Source: Absidia repens
Lineage: Eukaryota; Mucoromycota; Mucoromycetes; Mucorales; Cunninghamellaceae
Direction: 5' to 3'
NCBI GenBank assembly: GCA_002105175.1
Contig: MCGE01000037.1
Location: forward strand, 97,001 to 161,000
Length of the DNA stretch: 64,000 nucleotides
In this document: piece after piece, positions 12,712-25,155 of the stretch
Layout: the number at the start of each line of letters is the position of its first letter
How positions within the stretch are numbered: position 1 is the stretch's first letter
Position numbers and translations under genes: made by a program
The notes under the pieces: model-generated
What the model saw: the letters and a program-made list of their open reading frames with translations, nothing else
Told to the model about the DNA's origin: nothing
The model's database searches: none

Positions 12712-13923
12712 CTACCGCCTTTCCATTCGTCGGATATCATCTTCAGTCGCGATAATATGGTTCACCACATTTCCGTACGTCTTTCGAAGTTTTTCAAAAG
12801 TAGGACCTAGATGGTGGTAGTTTTGTAGACGTTCAGATGCCTTTGATGTTTCCTTGGTGGCCAAATCTAGTCGTTCCTTGAGCATGGTTCTAATAATAAT
12901 AATAATAATAATAATAAAGTCATACTACGTACAATTCGGTTGACAATATTGCCATTTTCTTTACCTCAAAGATTTTAAAGAATTAACAAGATCATCGTCG
13001 TAAGTTGCTACCAAAATAGATAGATGTAATTTTCTACAATAGAAAAAGAATAAAATATATATCGATGACAAACCTAAAACATGAGATGTGATCAATGTTT
13101 GCTTACCTTATATACAATAGAGTAGAATCCACCATACTGTCGAGATAGGCATCGAGTGCTTGATTTTTATCCTTTTCGAAAGTATACTTGAATTCTTGAA
13201 TGATCACCCAGAGTACATCCATAAGTTCTAGAATAACCTAAAAAGCAACAACATCAATCTGAATAAATACATGATAATTAACTATGATCTACGATATTAA
13301 ACTACCTTGACATATGCAGTGATTTCTTTGGATAACGCAAGTTTTTTCTGCAAAAGCGTAATTTTGCTATTTTCAATTTTGGTACAAAGACGTTGAACAG
13401 ATGAGACTAATAAGTTGGCAGTTTCTTGTTGAATGGGTATGACAATTTGAAGACCAGGCTGAAATCGTGATACAAGCTGCGCTACTTGCTTATATTTCAA
13501 ATGGATGGCATCGTCGATATACTTGACCACCACGTCTTTGTCCTTCTAAAAGATCGGTTTCATATATAAGCTGTTTATTTTATATTGGACGTGTATTTGA
13601 GAAGTAATTACCTACCTTGTCTAAAAGCCATGTGTCACTTGTGTCAGAAGTTTTCGCTAGTGAGTAAAAGTAGGTCTGAATTGTTTGTCGTTGCTAAAAA
13701 AAAAAAAAAAAAGAAAGATATTTAGCACCAATAAAATATTCACGCTAATATTACGCATAGCAGCTTACCTTGTCAGATAAAATAATACTGGAATCATATA
13801 GCATATTCTGTAGTTCCGAGTCTATTAGAGGGGAGTAATCTGTATCATTATCATTCTGTAAAAATAAATAATATGAGTATTTATTTGGAAAGGATTCGAG
13901 AAAATATCATTTACAGAATTCAT
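12712..13923 (-). CDS. HAUS4-like augmin complex subunit
   Basis: Seven exons, complement(12712..12889, 12965..13033, 13107..13237, 13306..13545, 13616..13693, 13769..13855, 13915..13923), give 263 aa in frame; the first coding exon is only 9 nt (Met-Asn-Ser). The protein is mostly helical and charged. Its C-terminus carries the most recognisable segment: KERLDLATKETSKASERLQN followed by YHHLGPTFEKL. This matches the end of HAUS4/AUG4, where a Tyr-x-x-Leu-Gly-x-x-Phe motif sits in the last coiled coil. Augmin binds spindle microtubules and recruits gamma-tubulin to branch new ones. The family's usual length is about 360 aa, so this version is short at the N-terminus. The assignment rests on motif recall. 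A generic coiled-coil protein is the alternative. Confidence 0.65.
12891..12917. repeat. (AAT)n microsatellite inside a HAUS4 intron
   Basis: Nine AAT/ATA units lie at the 3' end of the last intron of the HAUS4-like gene, right before its acceptor in the sense direction. Confidence 0.85.
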
Positions 13924-14062
13924 GATCACTAGTGGAGAGAACAATTTGGGAGAGAGAAAAAAGTCTAACAAATCGGCGTTTCAAAGGCACATCCGCTTGG
14001 AAATTTCAGCCCAAACAACTTCCCTTCCCTTTTTCTTTTGTATAAAATAACTACCAAATCCA
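13924..14062. promoter_or_regulatory. Compact bidirectional promoter HAUS4-like / clathrin light chain
   Basis: Only 139 bp separate the two divergent start codons. The segment includes a pyrimidine-rich patch and TATAAAATAA about 20 bp before the clathrin light chain ATG. Such spacing requires shared promoter DNA. Confidence 0.6.
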
Positions 14063-15074
14063 ATGTCTGACTTTGGCGATTTTAACACCTCCAGCGACCC
14101 TACATCTGATTTTCTTGCACGTGAACGGGCTGCATTAGGTGCTGACGCTGATTTGTTTTCCCTGGATGAAACTGCCCCTATTTCTACTACCAACGATTAC
14201 CCTGCCATTACTGCTGATGCAACTACCTCTTTTCAATCACCAGCTTTGGACAACTCAATGGCCTTAACCCCCTCTTCACAAGATGCTCTGGCGGTGGCGC
14301 CTGTTTCAAGCGACTATTCTTCCTTCAACTCTGACTTCCCTAAGGCGGAAGAATTGGAAACCTCTCAGGTAAGCCAGCAACTGTGATGAGAATAGGTTTT
14401 GCACAGATATGATGACGCTCTTGAAAGTATTTCTTAAATATACTGATAAATACATTTTTTTATATTATTTTTATATGGTATAGGCTTTCCACAAGGCCAT
14501 GTTACCAGATGAAGAACCTGCTGTTGTTCGGTAAGAAATAAGAAGATATAATACTGGTGGTGAATTGCTAAAGACACAGGTGTATCATGATAATTTTCTT
14601 GCTAAATTCTTCATCCAATCATCTCCATGGATAATAGTCAATGGCGTGAAAAGCAACAAGAACTGATTGCACAACGTGATGAAGAAGCAGAAAACAAGAA
14701 ACAGGAAACTATTCAGAAAGCTCGGGAAGACATTGATCGTTTTTATGAAGAATACAATGAAAAGAAACAGAAATCCATTGAAGAAAATAGGTAATACTAC
14801 ACTACAGTAATTAAACAAAACAAAACAAGAAAAAAATAGCACAAATAAACTCATTTGAATCATATCTAATGATAGGGCAAGAGAAGAAAACTATCAAAAG
14901 GATCGTGAAGAAACATCTACTTCTAACAATATTTGGGAACGCGTTGCTCGTGAAATCGATGTCTCCAATGCCAAGTCAGGTCACCATACAAGCGATGTTG
15001 GTCGAATGAAAGAGGTGATGCTTGATTTACGCAAGGCTGATAATGCTCCTGGAAATATTATTAGTCAAGCTTAG
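14063..15074 (+). CDS. CLC1: Clathrin light chain
   Basis: Four exons, 14063..14368, 14484..14530, 14638..14790 and 14876..15074, give 234 aa in frame. The N-terminal third is acidic and Ser/Thr-rich (MSDFGDFNTSSD; FLARERAALGADADLF). The central coiled coil contains the light-chain signature around QWREKQQELIAQRDEE, followed by KAREDIDRFYEEYNEKK. The C-terminus has the conserved IWERVAREID motif and ends with helix MKEVMLDLRK. Role: regulates clathrin heavy-chain assembly on endocytic and Golgi vesicles. Length matches the family (about 230 aa). The gene is head-to-head with the augmin-like gene. Confidence 0.95.
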
Positions 15075-16366
15075 GATAGTTTAGATATTATGACCCACCC
15101 TTCTCCCTTATCTTTCTTACCCTTTATATTCATTAAACTGATTTGATTGCTCCTTTTTATATTTGTCTTGCCTCTGACAGTACTCTTTTTATTTCTTTTT
15201 TTTTTTTATTATTTGCCGCGGTGCGGTCAAGCGAAACCAATGTCTAGCAGAATAATGTGTGTACAGCAGCAACTTTCATCTCATCCTACTAATCCTCAGA
15301 AATCAACAAATACTGTGAACCATTCCAAAAATATGTAGCATGCTTTCAATTTGGGGTGGTATGGGTGCTACTTTTTACTCAGGGAAGACGGTGCGGAGGT
15401 CGAATATGGTGATCTCTGACCTGCTAGCGGAAGGAACCATCCAACAACCTTTTTGCTTCGAAGATCTTCACATTTTATATCATAGCGCTTGGTAAGATTT
15501 TGAATTCTTTATTTATATATATACTTTTGCGTTTATTTATTTATCGGAGTCAAATAATGACAGTGACAAATTTACCGCAACCAGGAGCTAGGCCCGAATT
15601 TTCCCTACAACGGTGATGATGACTATTGGCTGGGATCATTTACTGTAATTGACGTGTCAAGTAATCAACATGATAGAGCTTGGCGCGTTAACCATTCCAA
15701 CAAACTGGTGTGCAAGCATATCGTTTGGTTCCAAAACAGCAACATACGCGTCATGACACTGCAACTATACTACCAATGGGCTTTGGACAAATTCATCGAT
15801 GTTTATTATTATTGTTAGTATTGCTGTGCAATTTAGTATAGAACTGCACGATTAGATAATTTATTGTTATTTTTATCTTTACAAATTCTTATTATCTATT
15901 ACCTTTTATTATTTTTGAATCAAACAATACCTTTTGATATGAATAAATTATACAAGCTATTTTTATCAATCTACATTGGTCTTTGCGAAATATGTGTATG
16001 TGGTGACAATATGACATATTTTGTCTCTGGGTGCAGTGACATACTAAAGTCTCGATTGCTGAGTTCTCTGATGAAATGGAAACCGATTTTTAGACCGGAT
16101 GTATATATGACTGCATTGATTTAAAAATAAAAACTGTTGATCGACGGATTCAATGGCGGGCGATCTTCAAAGACGATTGCATGGACGCAAAGCGGTGATC
16201 TTCACGCTTGATTTTCATTCTGCAATAGTTTTTAAACTCCCGCTTTTTTTTTTTTTTTTTTTGTATAAATTTGTGTTAATGAGCTTTCATTTTTCTTTGT
16301 ATCCTTGAACCACTTTTTTCCCTATCGTATTATTATATACTCACATATATTCATTACGTTACTGAA
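15075..16366. other. Intergenic region CLC1 / C2H2 gene
   Basis: About 1.3 kb of AT-rich DNA: the CLC1 3' UTR, then sequence with no supported frame or known motif, then a T-run (about 16,243-16,262) that marks the promoter side of the zinc-finger gene. Confidence 0.45.
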
Positions 16367-17552
16367 ATGCATTCCAAACAACCTAGTCTTCCTTCTATCC
16401 AGCACCTTCTATCAGAGGATAGTAAGTACTTTACATTTTTTCGTTTTGTCGTACTATCACTATTATTATTGTTTCATTGTAAACTGATCGCCCTTGTATT
16501 ATTTAGAGCCTGCTCCCTCACCAACAACATCATTACAGCAACGGTTGGGTCACCGCAGCACAAGAAGTGTGAGCAGTCTACCTACAGAACTGCAAAGCTT
16601 GTCAATACATGGTCCAGCAGCTACAACTAAGACATCAAATCCACCTCCACAGCAACAACAACAAACAGTGCATTTGATGAACAATAGTGCTCTCAACAAA
16701 GGTACTCCTAGCTGGATGCTCAACAGCTCATCACCTCATCAACCACGCCAAACTCGGAAACCCGGGCATTCTTCTTTATCTCATGTACGATCTGTATCGG
16801 ATTTGGATCCTTCCTCTTCCTCTTCCAGTTCAAATCAAATGGGAACACCACCACCACAGTCACAACTATCTTTTACGTTACAACCAACAATATCTGAAAC
16901 TTCTCGGTTATCTTTCCATCAACATCACCATCAAACACCGATAATATCACCTCCGCCAATGCTTTTCTCAACCTCGATATCACCCAAACTTCGATCACCC
17001 CCACCGCAACATCACAGCGAGCAATACTCACATTCTCAACAGCAAATCCGCCACAAACAACACCGCCGTGCTGTCTCTGCCAATACTGTGGACTTTATGC
17101 TGCTCCATACAATGGACGATAATCTCATTCATGCCAGTACCCCAAGAAAACCAGTGTCAGCTTCGGTGTCAAGAGAAACATCACCTAACTTGGTCACCGG
17201 AAGTAGTCTCAATCATCCTTCGAACAACAACACCAGCAACGAAAATAGCGAGACAGCCACTATGACATCGTCATCACCAGCCGTTTCTTCCGCCTCTTTA
17301 TCGTCAACAACGACATCGGCAGCTTCTCGGTACGTATGTCCTTACTGTCACAAACGATTCTCTCGACCGTCGTCCTTGAGGATTCATACATATTCGCATT
17401 CGGGGGAAAAACCATTTGTTTGTCCTGAAGTAGGCTGTGGACGACGTTTTAGTGTGCAATCCAATCAACGCCGCCATTTACGAGTTCACAGACTTGGTCG
17501 TCATACAGCAACAAAAAGTCCACTTCGAGATGGCGGTAGTGTGATCACCTAG
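16367..17552 (+). CDS. C2H2 zinc-finger transcription factor (two C-terminal fingers)
   Basis: Two exons, 16367..16421 and 16507..17552, give 366 aa in frame. The N-terminal motif LPSIQHLLS is followed by about 260 residues of Ser/Pro/Gln/His-rich low complexity. Two classical C2H2 fingers lie at about residues 294-346: CPYCHKRFSRPSSLRIHTYSH, then a SGEKPF linker and CPEVGCGRRFSV..NQRRHLRVH. The short exon 1 encodes the N-terminal motif. This layout is typical of fungal C2H2 regulators with an activation-type N-terminus. I cannot assign a specific orthologue. A second gene at 43-44.6 kb has a related finger pair. Confidence 0.88.
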
Positions 17553-17894
17553 GTTTTCTCTTGCTTTTGGCATCATTTCCCCATCCTTCCTAGCCCCATT
17601 GTATTTCTCTCATTTTACACACACACACACATATATATATACGCTAATATTAGATATTAGCATCCTTCCTTTTAGTATTAGCCAATACATAGCTATAGAT
17701 AAATATACCTTCATCCAATTTTTTTTATTTCAATAAAATTTGCACATAGCATGAAACTGCGGGGTTCGAAAAACAAAACTAGTTCCATTGAATTTACATA
17801 CTTTTTTTTTTACGTCTTTTTTTTTTTTTTTTTTTTTTTTTTTGTCTGTCGTTTTTACTATTGTTATTTTTATTATTATTACCTATACAACGAA
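17553..17894. promoter_or_regulatory. C2H2 3' UTR and NMA111 upstream region
   Basis: 342 bp holding a CA/TA microsatellite (about 17,620-17,640), AATAAA at about 17,732, and a 25-nt T-run (about 17,818-17,843) that ends about 50 bp before the NMA111 ATG. The frame can be extended upstream through the T-run as poly-Phe, but that is not credible protein. Confidence 0.55.
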
Positions 17895-20800
17895 ATGGGT
17901 GATGCAAGACATCCTTTGAACATGTCACCACTACCACGTGGAGATGTATCGTCACCAGCACCAAATCAGGTAGATGGCGTCCAGTCGACTCTTCAAGCTC
18001 ATCGCGATAGCCTGACTGACGTGGTCAATCGATATGAACAATCTGGCTCCTATTTGAATCAACAGCAACCACAACAACCATTACCACGGGGGCGTTCCAA
18101 ATCACTTGCATTTGATATGACCGGTACTGGCGCTTCCTTATTAAAACATCAACCTGTCGATTTTTGGGGTCCTGATCCTAGGTATGCCTCGGGTATTCCT
18201 TACAAAGCCAAAACGTGGGAGCCAACGCTTGAAAAGGCTATCAAAGCAATCATTTCTATTAAAGCAAGTCATGTACGAAGTTTTGATACAGAAACATCAG
18301 GTAACGCAAAAAGGGGATGTATGGGATAATATGAGAGTAACGGGATGGCTTTGTTTTACTCATTGGCGAAAATATGCCTATTTTTTGTACTGTTTTATAA
18401 ACAGGTGGATATACTGCTACTGGATTCATTGTGGATGCTCAACAAGGAATCATTTTGACCAATCGCCACGTTGTCTCTCCTGCCCCTATGGTGGCTCAAG
18501 CTGTATTGACGAATTATGAAGAAGTGGACTTGATGCCTATTTACCGTGATCCTGTACATGATTTCGGCTTTATGCAGGTAAGGGAAATAATATTTGAGTC
18601 GAAAGGTGAAATCACAGGCAATTCAATGGTCACTCAATTTTTTCCTACTACAGTTTGACCCCAGTAAAATCAAATTCATGGATTTGGAAGAAATCGAACT
18701 GAGCCCCGAACGTGCGAAAGTTGGACTGGATATCCGTGTGGTTGGGTAAGAATTTAAAGCACAGGCACAGGCTTGCATGGATAGGGAAAAAAATATTTAG
18801 ATCGGCGCTTATAGTTTTACTTCTCCTTTTATATTCGTAGAAACGATGCAGGTGAAAAGCTAAGCATATTGGCCGGAACACTTGCAAGACTGGATAGACG
18901 GTAAGTAGCTGGAAAATTAGAGCTACAAACAAACAAATAAATAAGCACACAGAGAATGAATCTTAATTCACCATTCTTATTTTTATCGTAGTGCTCCTGA
19001 ATATGGTGTGGGGGAATACAACGACTTTAATACCTTCTATCTCCAAGCAGCGTCTGGAACAAGCGGTGGTTCCTCTGGCAGTCCGGTCCTGGATATTGAT
19101 GGCCATGCAGTTGCTTTGAACGCAGGCGGTGCAAGCCGTGCATCATCAAGTTACTATTTACCTTTGGATCGTGTCCAACGTGCGCTGACGTACATCCGAC
19201 GTGCCGAACCTGTGCCAAGAGGTACACTTCAAACCGAATTTGAATATATCCCATACAATGAAGTCAGACGGTTAGGACTCAAGGCTCATGTGGAGGAAAA
19301 AGTAAGAACAAAATTCCCCGACGAAACAGGTATGCTTGTGGTCCGCAGTGTACTTCCGCAAGGCCCAGGTGATACTCGGTTGGTACCTGGTGATATCGTG
19401 ATTGGCTGCAACGGAAAAATGGTGCCCCATTTTATTGCGCTTTTTAGTATTATGGACGATATGGTGGGCGAAACGATTACTTTGTCGATCAGCCGGGGCA
19501 AGAAAATCCAAGAAGTGGCGGTGACTGTTCAAGATTTACACAGCATTACCCCAGCACGCTATGTGGAAATTGGTGGTGGAGTGGTCCATGATCTGTCCTA
19601 TCAGTTGGCAAAAAGCTACTCTCAGCCTGTGGCAGGTGTTTATGTCGCCACATCCGGTCATATGCTCGCAAGTGCTAGTGCCTGGCGCAAGTCCATCATT
19701 ACCAGTGTCAATAATATTCCTACTCCCAACTTGACTGCATTTATCGATGCTATGAACACATTGCCTGATGGTGCACGGGTTCCTCTCAGGTAAGCTACTG
19801 GATAAAAAAAGCACATTTATCATGCTATACATTACGTTTGGTTTCTCATTTACTCGATTTAGATTTTATTCTTTACACAAAGCTTACAAGGACAAGGTAA
19901 TGATTATGCATGTCGACCGGCATTGGCACCCTTTTCAACTGGCAACTCGAAATGGTAATTTGCAAAGGAACGTATAATGTAGTTTATTGATTTATTTATC
20001 ATCTGCCTTTTATTATAATAGATCTATCAGGTGTTTGGGATTATCAAGATATGCCCCCTCCTCCGTCCTCCAAAGATGCTCTTGCCTACACACCATCTAC
20101 AGCTTCGTTCCCGCCATTGGATGCCTCTTTGGCCCTCGCAGAAAAATTGATGCCTTCGTTTGTCGCTATTGATTTTTATTTACCGTATTTGGTGGATGGT
20201 ATGAAGGCCACGCAATTTTATGGCACTGGCTATGTGGTGTCGACCCATTCTTCCAGACCGTTGATTATATGTGACCGTGATACCATTCCGATTAGCTTGG
20301 GGGATATCTTCATTACCTTCGCCAACAGCATCATTATTCCTGGCAAACTTGTCTTACTCCATCCCTTCTATAACTATGCTCTGATTACCTACGACCCATC
20401 CTTGATTAGCGACACACCTATCAAACCTCTTGAATTCAGCGATGTGGAACTTAGTCAAGGCGACGAAACCAATTTCATCGGCATCAGCAACGACCATTCG
20501 ACGATGATGAAGAAAATCAAAGTGGGATCCATTTCCAACATTGCCACTCGTGAATGCTCTCCTCCTCGCTGGCGTGCCATGAATGTTGAAGGCATCAAGA
20601 TCGACGACGCACTCAACACACAGGGTGGACTTTTGACGACGGACGACGGCTTAGTACAAGGCATATGGGTTAGTTATTCTTCTCAAAACGAAAAGGGTCG
20701 GGACACGTCGTTTATGTCCGGGTTAGCGGCATCTCTGATTCGACCGACGTTGGAACGCATGAAGGCGGCTTCTGCTTCAAGCAACGGGGAACCACTGACA

Positions 20801-21637
20801 TTTAAAGGACTGGATGCTGAATTCTGGACAATGCGATTGGCAGCTGCACGGACATTGGGTCTCTCGAATGAATGGATCAAGAAGCTGGAACAAAGTGGAA
20901 GCAAACGGTACACTCTCCTTTACGTGCTCAATATCTTGGATGAACGTAGCGCGCTGTCTGACATTTTACATGTGGGCGACCTGGTGCTGACGATTCAAGG
21001 TCGGTTGGTGACACGTATGACGGACCTGGCAGTCCTCCATGATCTCGATACTACTGTGCAGATGGTGATTCTCCGTGATGGCAAGGAAATGCAGGTGGAT
21101 ATCCCGCTGAGCACATTTAGTGGTTGTGAAACGACACAAGTGGTTGGTTGGCAAGGCGGGTTAATCCAACGGCCGTACAAGTCAGTGTTGGAGCAAGTAC
21201 GCAATGTCCCCGCTGGTGTGTATGTCTCATGTACATTATATGGATCGCCAGCTTCCAGTGTGCTACGCCCTGGTGTCTGGATTGTGGAAGTGCAAGGTCA
21301 GCCAGTGTATGATTTGGATGACTTTTTGACGGTGATACATGCTCATGAAATGGAAACCAAACGACGCCGCCGACCAAGTTATATCCCGCCTGTACGTCGA
21401 TCCAGCAGTGAACGTGATGTACCCGCTGTAGTGGATGAACAAGCATGTCTCAAAGCAGATGATGACGCCGTTGACGACGACGACAACAATGATGAAGGCT
21501 ACATTAGAATCAAAACTGTCAGCAGAAACGACATTGTGCGTGTGGTTGCCCTCAAATTAGACCTGCATTACTGGAGTACCTGGAAGTTGGTAAAAGATGA
21601 CTCGACCATGTCGGGCTGGCTAGCTATGGATGCTTAG
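17895..21637 (+). CDS. NMA111: HtrA-like nuclear serine protease NMA111
   Basis: Seven exons: 17895..18300, 18405..18577, 18654..18745, 18841..18900, 18992..19789, 19863..19954, 20022..21637. The product is 1078 aa in frame (yeast Nma111 is about 1,000). A low-complexity N-terminus precedes a trypsin-like domain with His157 (TNRHVVS), Asp188 (DPVHDFGF) and Ser272 (GGSSGSPV), so the triad is intact. PDZ-like regions follow ([28 protein letters not shown]), and then the second, degenerate protease-PDZ half typical of this family ([36 protein letters not shown]). Family role: nuclear serine protease linked in yeast to degradation of the apoptosis inhibitor Bir1 and to heat tolerance. An acidic insertion ([13 protein letters not shown]) sits near the C-terminus. 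Confidence 0.95.
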
Positions 21638-22724
21638 TTTGATAGGATGACCGGTTGTTTGCGTCTTACGGTGGAATTTAGTTTATTAGTAGTTATTATT
21701 ACATTTGTCTTTTTTATTATTTTTATTTATGTATATAGTCAATCAAATAAAATAAAAGTAGTCTCTTGTTATCATTTATTAATGATTTGGTCTGGGATGT
21801 TTGTTATTGTGATTGATTGGCATGGAGATGACATAGCATTCATTTAGAATTGACGAAAGAAAAAAGGAACCAGAGGGGCAGTATCATTATGAAATCGTTT
21901 GCGTACTTTTTTTTGTTGTTCCAATTTCTATTTTCGATTTCCTATCATTCTTTACGCTCGCATGAACTTGATCTACTTGATGTCAGATAGATGGTTGTCA
22001 AATATATAGGCTTTGATCAAACTAGACAACCCCCTCCCCTCATTTTGCATTATAATAAGGTACCAATTAATACAAAACTGACTTGGGTTTGGATCTTTTT
22101 TTTTTTTTTGTTTTATTTTCATTAAAAAAAAGTAGCCGGCTGGATATATACAGTAGTCCTGGTTTAGTGAGCGTTACGCTAGTGACATGATCTAGGTTGG
22201 TTGATATAAATGGTAGAGTCGGAATATTGCCACGTTTTGTATTAAATGACCTAAAAATTGTCAGCCAGGTAAGACTTCGGTGACCATAGATACATTAGAG
22301 CGCAATGCAAAATACTCTATCGTGGCGGCTAATAGCATAGCACAACTTATGTCCATTTTCATGATTGGAAAAATTAGTTATTTTAATCGGCAATAAGTAT
22401 TTGGCAGGACACTCACAAAACAGCTTCAGTAGCAACATTTTTCGCTATTTTATGGGTTAGAGGATTGATAATAAAAAGACATAATTTATTGAAGTATATT
22501 AGTAGATACTAAATAAAGAAGAGGGGTTCATTGGTAGAAGGAGATTTAGTGGAAGGATCTACTGGGTGAACAATGAGGGAGACTAATGTAAGAATTAAAG
22601 AATGGTCTCTGCTAATCCGAAGGGACTATTGTAAAATGGGTACTAATCTACTGTACAGTACAGAACATGAGAAAGATCGAAGATATATAAGTTACTAAAA
22701 CACTGAAACTGTCAACACTAATCA

Positions 22725-23040
22725 AGAGGGATGATGGCAGTAAAAAAAGGATCTATTACACAAGACATGAGAGAGACTAATGGGACATATTTTTCATTCA
22801 AGTATGTTAAAAAAGACGTCTTTTATTTAGTTGTAGAGGCAAACTATGGACAATCTAAATCTAGTCTAAGCTAATGGGGGGCACCAAGAAGTCAACTAAT
22901 GGTGGTCCCAAAACCTGAATCCAAAATGAAAGGGTTCCCCTTCATCTTGTAATCCCTGAGCTGAAATCCCTTCTAAGCTAGTCCTAGCGCTAATCTATGA
23001 TTACCCTAACCTCATAAAAGTCGAATGGCGAAGAAAAAGA
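22725..23040 (-). repeat. Dispersed repeat R1, copy C (inverted)
   Basis: The reverse complement carries the R1 blocks in order: TAGAAGGGATTTCAGCTCAG, GAAAGGGTTC in the + reading, TAGCTTAGACTAGA, and beyond the AATAAA-like end a stretch CCCATTAGTCTCTCTCATG that is also found downstream of copy A. Homology to copy A therefore extends over about 300 bp or more. Confidence 0.75.
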
Positions 23041-23179
23041 GAAGGAAAGTGACGGAAAAATAAATATTGAAGCAATTAATATTCATGTGTGCGGCATTTG
23101 AAATGTTTTTTTTTTTTTGGCCTCTTCCGTGTTTTTTTCGCTCCTAATTGAGCTATCTCAAGCAAGCTATTGTGATACT

Positions 23180-23330
23180 GTCATCCTTTCATCTTAGTGT
23201 TAGCTGTAACAGTTTACATATATCTTAATAAAATATGTCTTGTCTTTTTACCATCTGTCTCTCTCTTATAACCCTTTGCTTGCCTTGTCGAATGAGCATA
23301 TACAGATTATCGGAGACGCGCACTTCAAAT
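23180..23330 (+). repeat. R1-like 3' fragment (copy C')
   Basis: Contains AATAAAATATGTCTTGTC, a T-run, CTCTCTCTTAT and a CCTTGTCGAATGAGCATAT block. The last block corresponds to the part of the repeats at 52.1 and 53.7 kb that follows their own AATAAA-like block. It faces away from inverted copy C, with a T-run between them. Confidence 0.5.
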
Positions 23331-24090
23331 TAGTGATCGAAAGCAAAATAGAATACCACTTGCCTACGCTACACGGGAAATTGCTCCTCTTAACCTGTTC
23401 TAGTGCTGATCTGTAGCAAACAAGAAGGTTTCAAATTGATTTATTTTTTAAACGAACTTGGCTCAGAAGTGTCTGCTAAATAAAACAAATTGATAATGTT
23501 AACTAGAAAAGGGGTACCAATTATTTCGTTGCAGTATAAAAAATTGAGAGTAGAAAAGAGTTTGATTTTATTGATACAGTGCGATAATAAAAATATCTGA
23601 CAAATAATAAATCGAAGTAATTGTAGAAGATAACATAAATAGCAATCAATAAACATAATGGGATGAGGGAAGGAGTCGGCTTTTGAAAGAAAAATGAAGG
23701 AGGACCTAATAGGACTGTCCATGTTTTGTGCAATTGTAATAAATAACTGGAACGGAAGGCATCCAGTCATCATATTGGGGATACATAGTTGTATGCCAAA
23801 AATAAATGCATCAGCAGCTGTAAGCATTGCGAGAAAATACAGGTTCTTGAATAAAAGCAGCTAGCACCTTACTACCCGTTTTTATCAATGAATGACCAGC
23901 AACTCTAACAAATGCATCCCCATTCCAAAAGTCAAACGATGATATTTCAGTTCAAAACTATATATGTACATTTTTAATTCATATTACATACAGTATGTAC
24001 TTACATTTGTAAAAAGTGCTCAATAACTTCGTCGGAGAATCAATTGGTGAACACCTCGCCTGAACTTTGAAGACTGGAACAATGGCCAAT

Positions 24091-24112
24091 CATATATATA
24101 TATATATATATA
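24091..24112. repeat. (AT)n microsatellite
   Basis: Eleven uninterrupted AT units in intergenic DNA. Confidence 0.9.
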
Positions 24113-24641
24113 GAAGTGGTTAGAGAACAAAGCGCCGTGAGGTTGTTTTTATCATAAGCTTTTCCTATCTTACAGATAATTTTATAGTCAGTATACATTT
24201 TTGTCCAATATCTACAACACAAAAAGTAAGTAACAGCAACATATATGTTGTTTTGTCCGTACCTTACCGTGGGTCAGCCAACTTCGATTTCAAGAAAAAT
24301 TTTGGGAGCACCATAACGTTCGTCGACAGTTTGTTCCCTGTTTATAGAGCCGGTTTCACTCTGAAATGCTTGAAATTGGGTGATCATGATAAAATGATAT
24401 ACGTAATAAGTGTATAAAATGGAAAATGTAGAAGGAACAAATGGACGATAGATAGAGACTACGAAAAATCAAGTTGAAACCCCGACACCATGCTAAATAG
24501 AATAAATAAAAAGAAGACCAGCATATCATCATCATCATCATTGATATTCCTTTTTTATTATAAAATACTGATTACATAGAGTCCAATATTCTAACTGTAT
24601 TCAAAGACAAAAAAGGGCTTAACAAAATGAGGCTAGAAAAA

Positions 24642-25155
24642 TCATTCTTTTTTATTTTTTGGATTTTCGGGAGCGGTGGCCCAAGATTCAGCCTAGATCA
24701 GCGGAAAAAAATACCCCAAGTTGTTTAGAAATTTATAGGTTGCACATCTTTTTTTCTGACTTACCACTTTTTTAAAAGCCTATTTTTCCCACAACCATCA
24801 CAAATACGTAAGAGAGAATAATCACAATAACAATAACAACAAGGGGGTTAGATTTTGCACACTCATGGTATCATTGATTACTTACTTCTTTGTGAGTCAT
24901 ACCAGGGTTATCTTTCTTGACTTTACCCAGCTCTGCCTATAAACATCGATGAAATAAATAAAAAACAAAAAGAAATTCAAACACGTATCTATATGAATTG
25001 AATTTTACCTTCATATACATGTTGTATGGTGAGGGTCTTTCTATGAAAAAAAGAGCAACCGAGTAAGATACGCGTCATAAATTTGCAAAAAATCACCATG
25101 TTGATTTGATTATTTAAACCTTACTTGTCTTCTTGGTTGTCTTTTCTTTGGCCAT
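24642..25155 (-). CDS. Small HMG-box/YABBY-like protein, 59 aa, five exons
   Basis: Exons complement(24642..24692, 24765..24779, 24886..24936, 25009..25040, 25125..25155) join in frame to 59 aa; each is 15-51 nt, so no long open frame marks this gene. The order is a basic start (MAKEKTTKKTKR), then SPYNMYMKAELGKVKKDNPG, MTHKEAFKKV, AESW, and an end PENPKNKKE. This is the pattern (SPYNxFMKxEL...NPxxxHKEAFxxxAxxW...PENPK) of a small fungal family related to the HMG-box/YABBY fold and likely to be nuclear and nucleic-acid-binding. All splice sites are GT-AG, and exon 4 is a 15-nt microexon. Molecular role unknown to me. Confidence 0.85.

Larger units (their letters stand above)
21638..24641. other. 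Repeat-bearing intergenic region
   Basis: About 3 kb without a supported gene. AATAAAATAAAA at about 21,746 probably ends NMA111. The reversed R1 copy (about 22,725-23,040) and a facing R1-like 3' fragment (about 23,180-23,330) occupy the middle. The right part has an AT microsatellite (about 24,091-24,112) and AT-rich sequence. Minus-strand frames near 23.4-23.8 kb are hydrophobic, AT-driven and match nothing I know. Confidence 0.5.

Noticed and set aside
23441..23827. 128-codon minus-strand hydrophobic frame
   Set aside because: AT-driven Phe/Ile/Leu composition, no recognisable membrane-protein family and no upstream signals.
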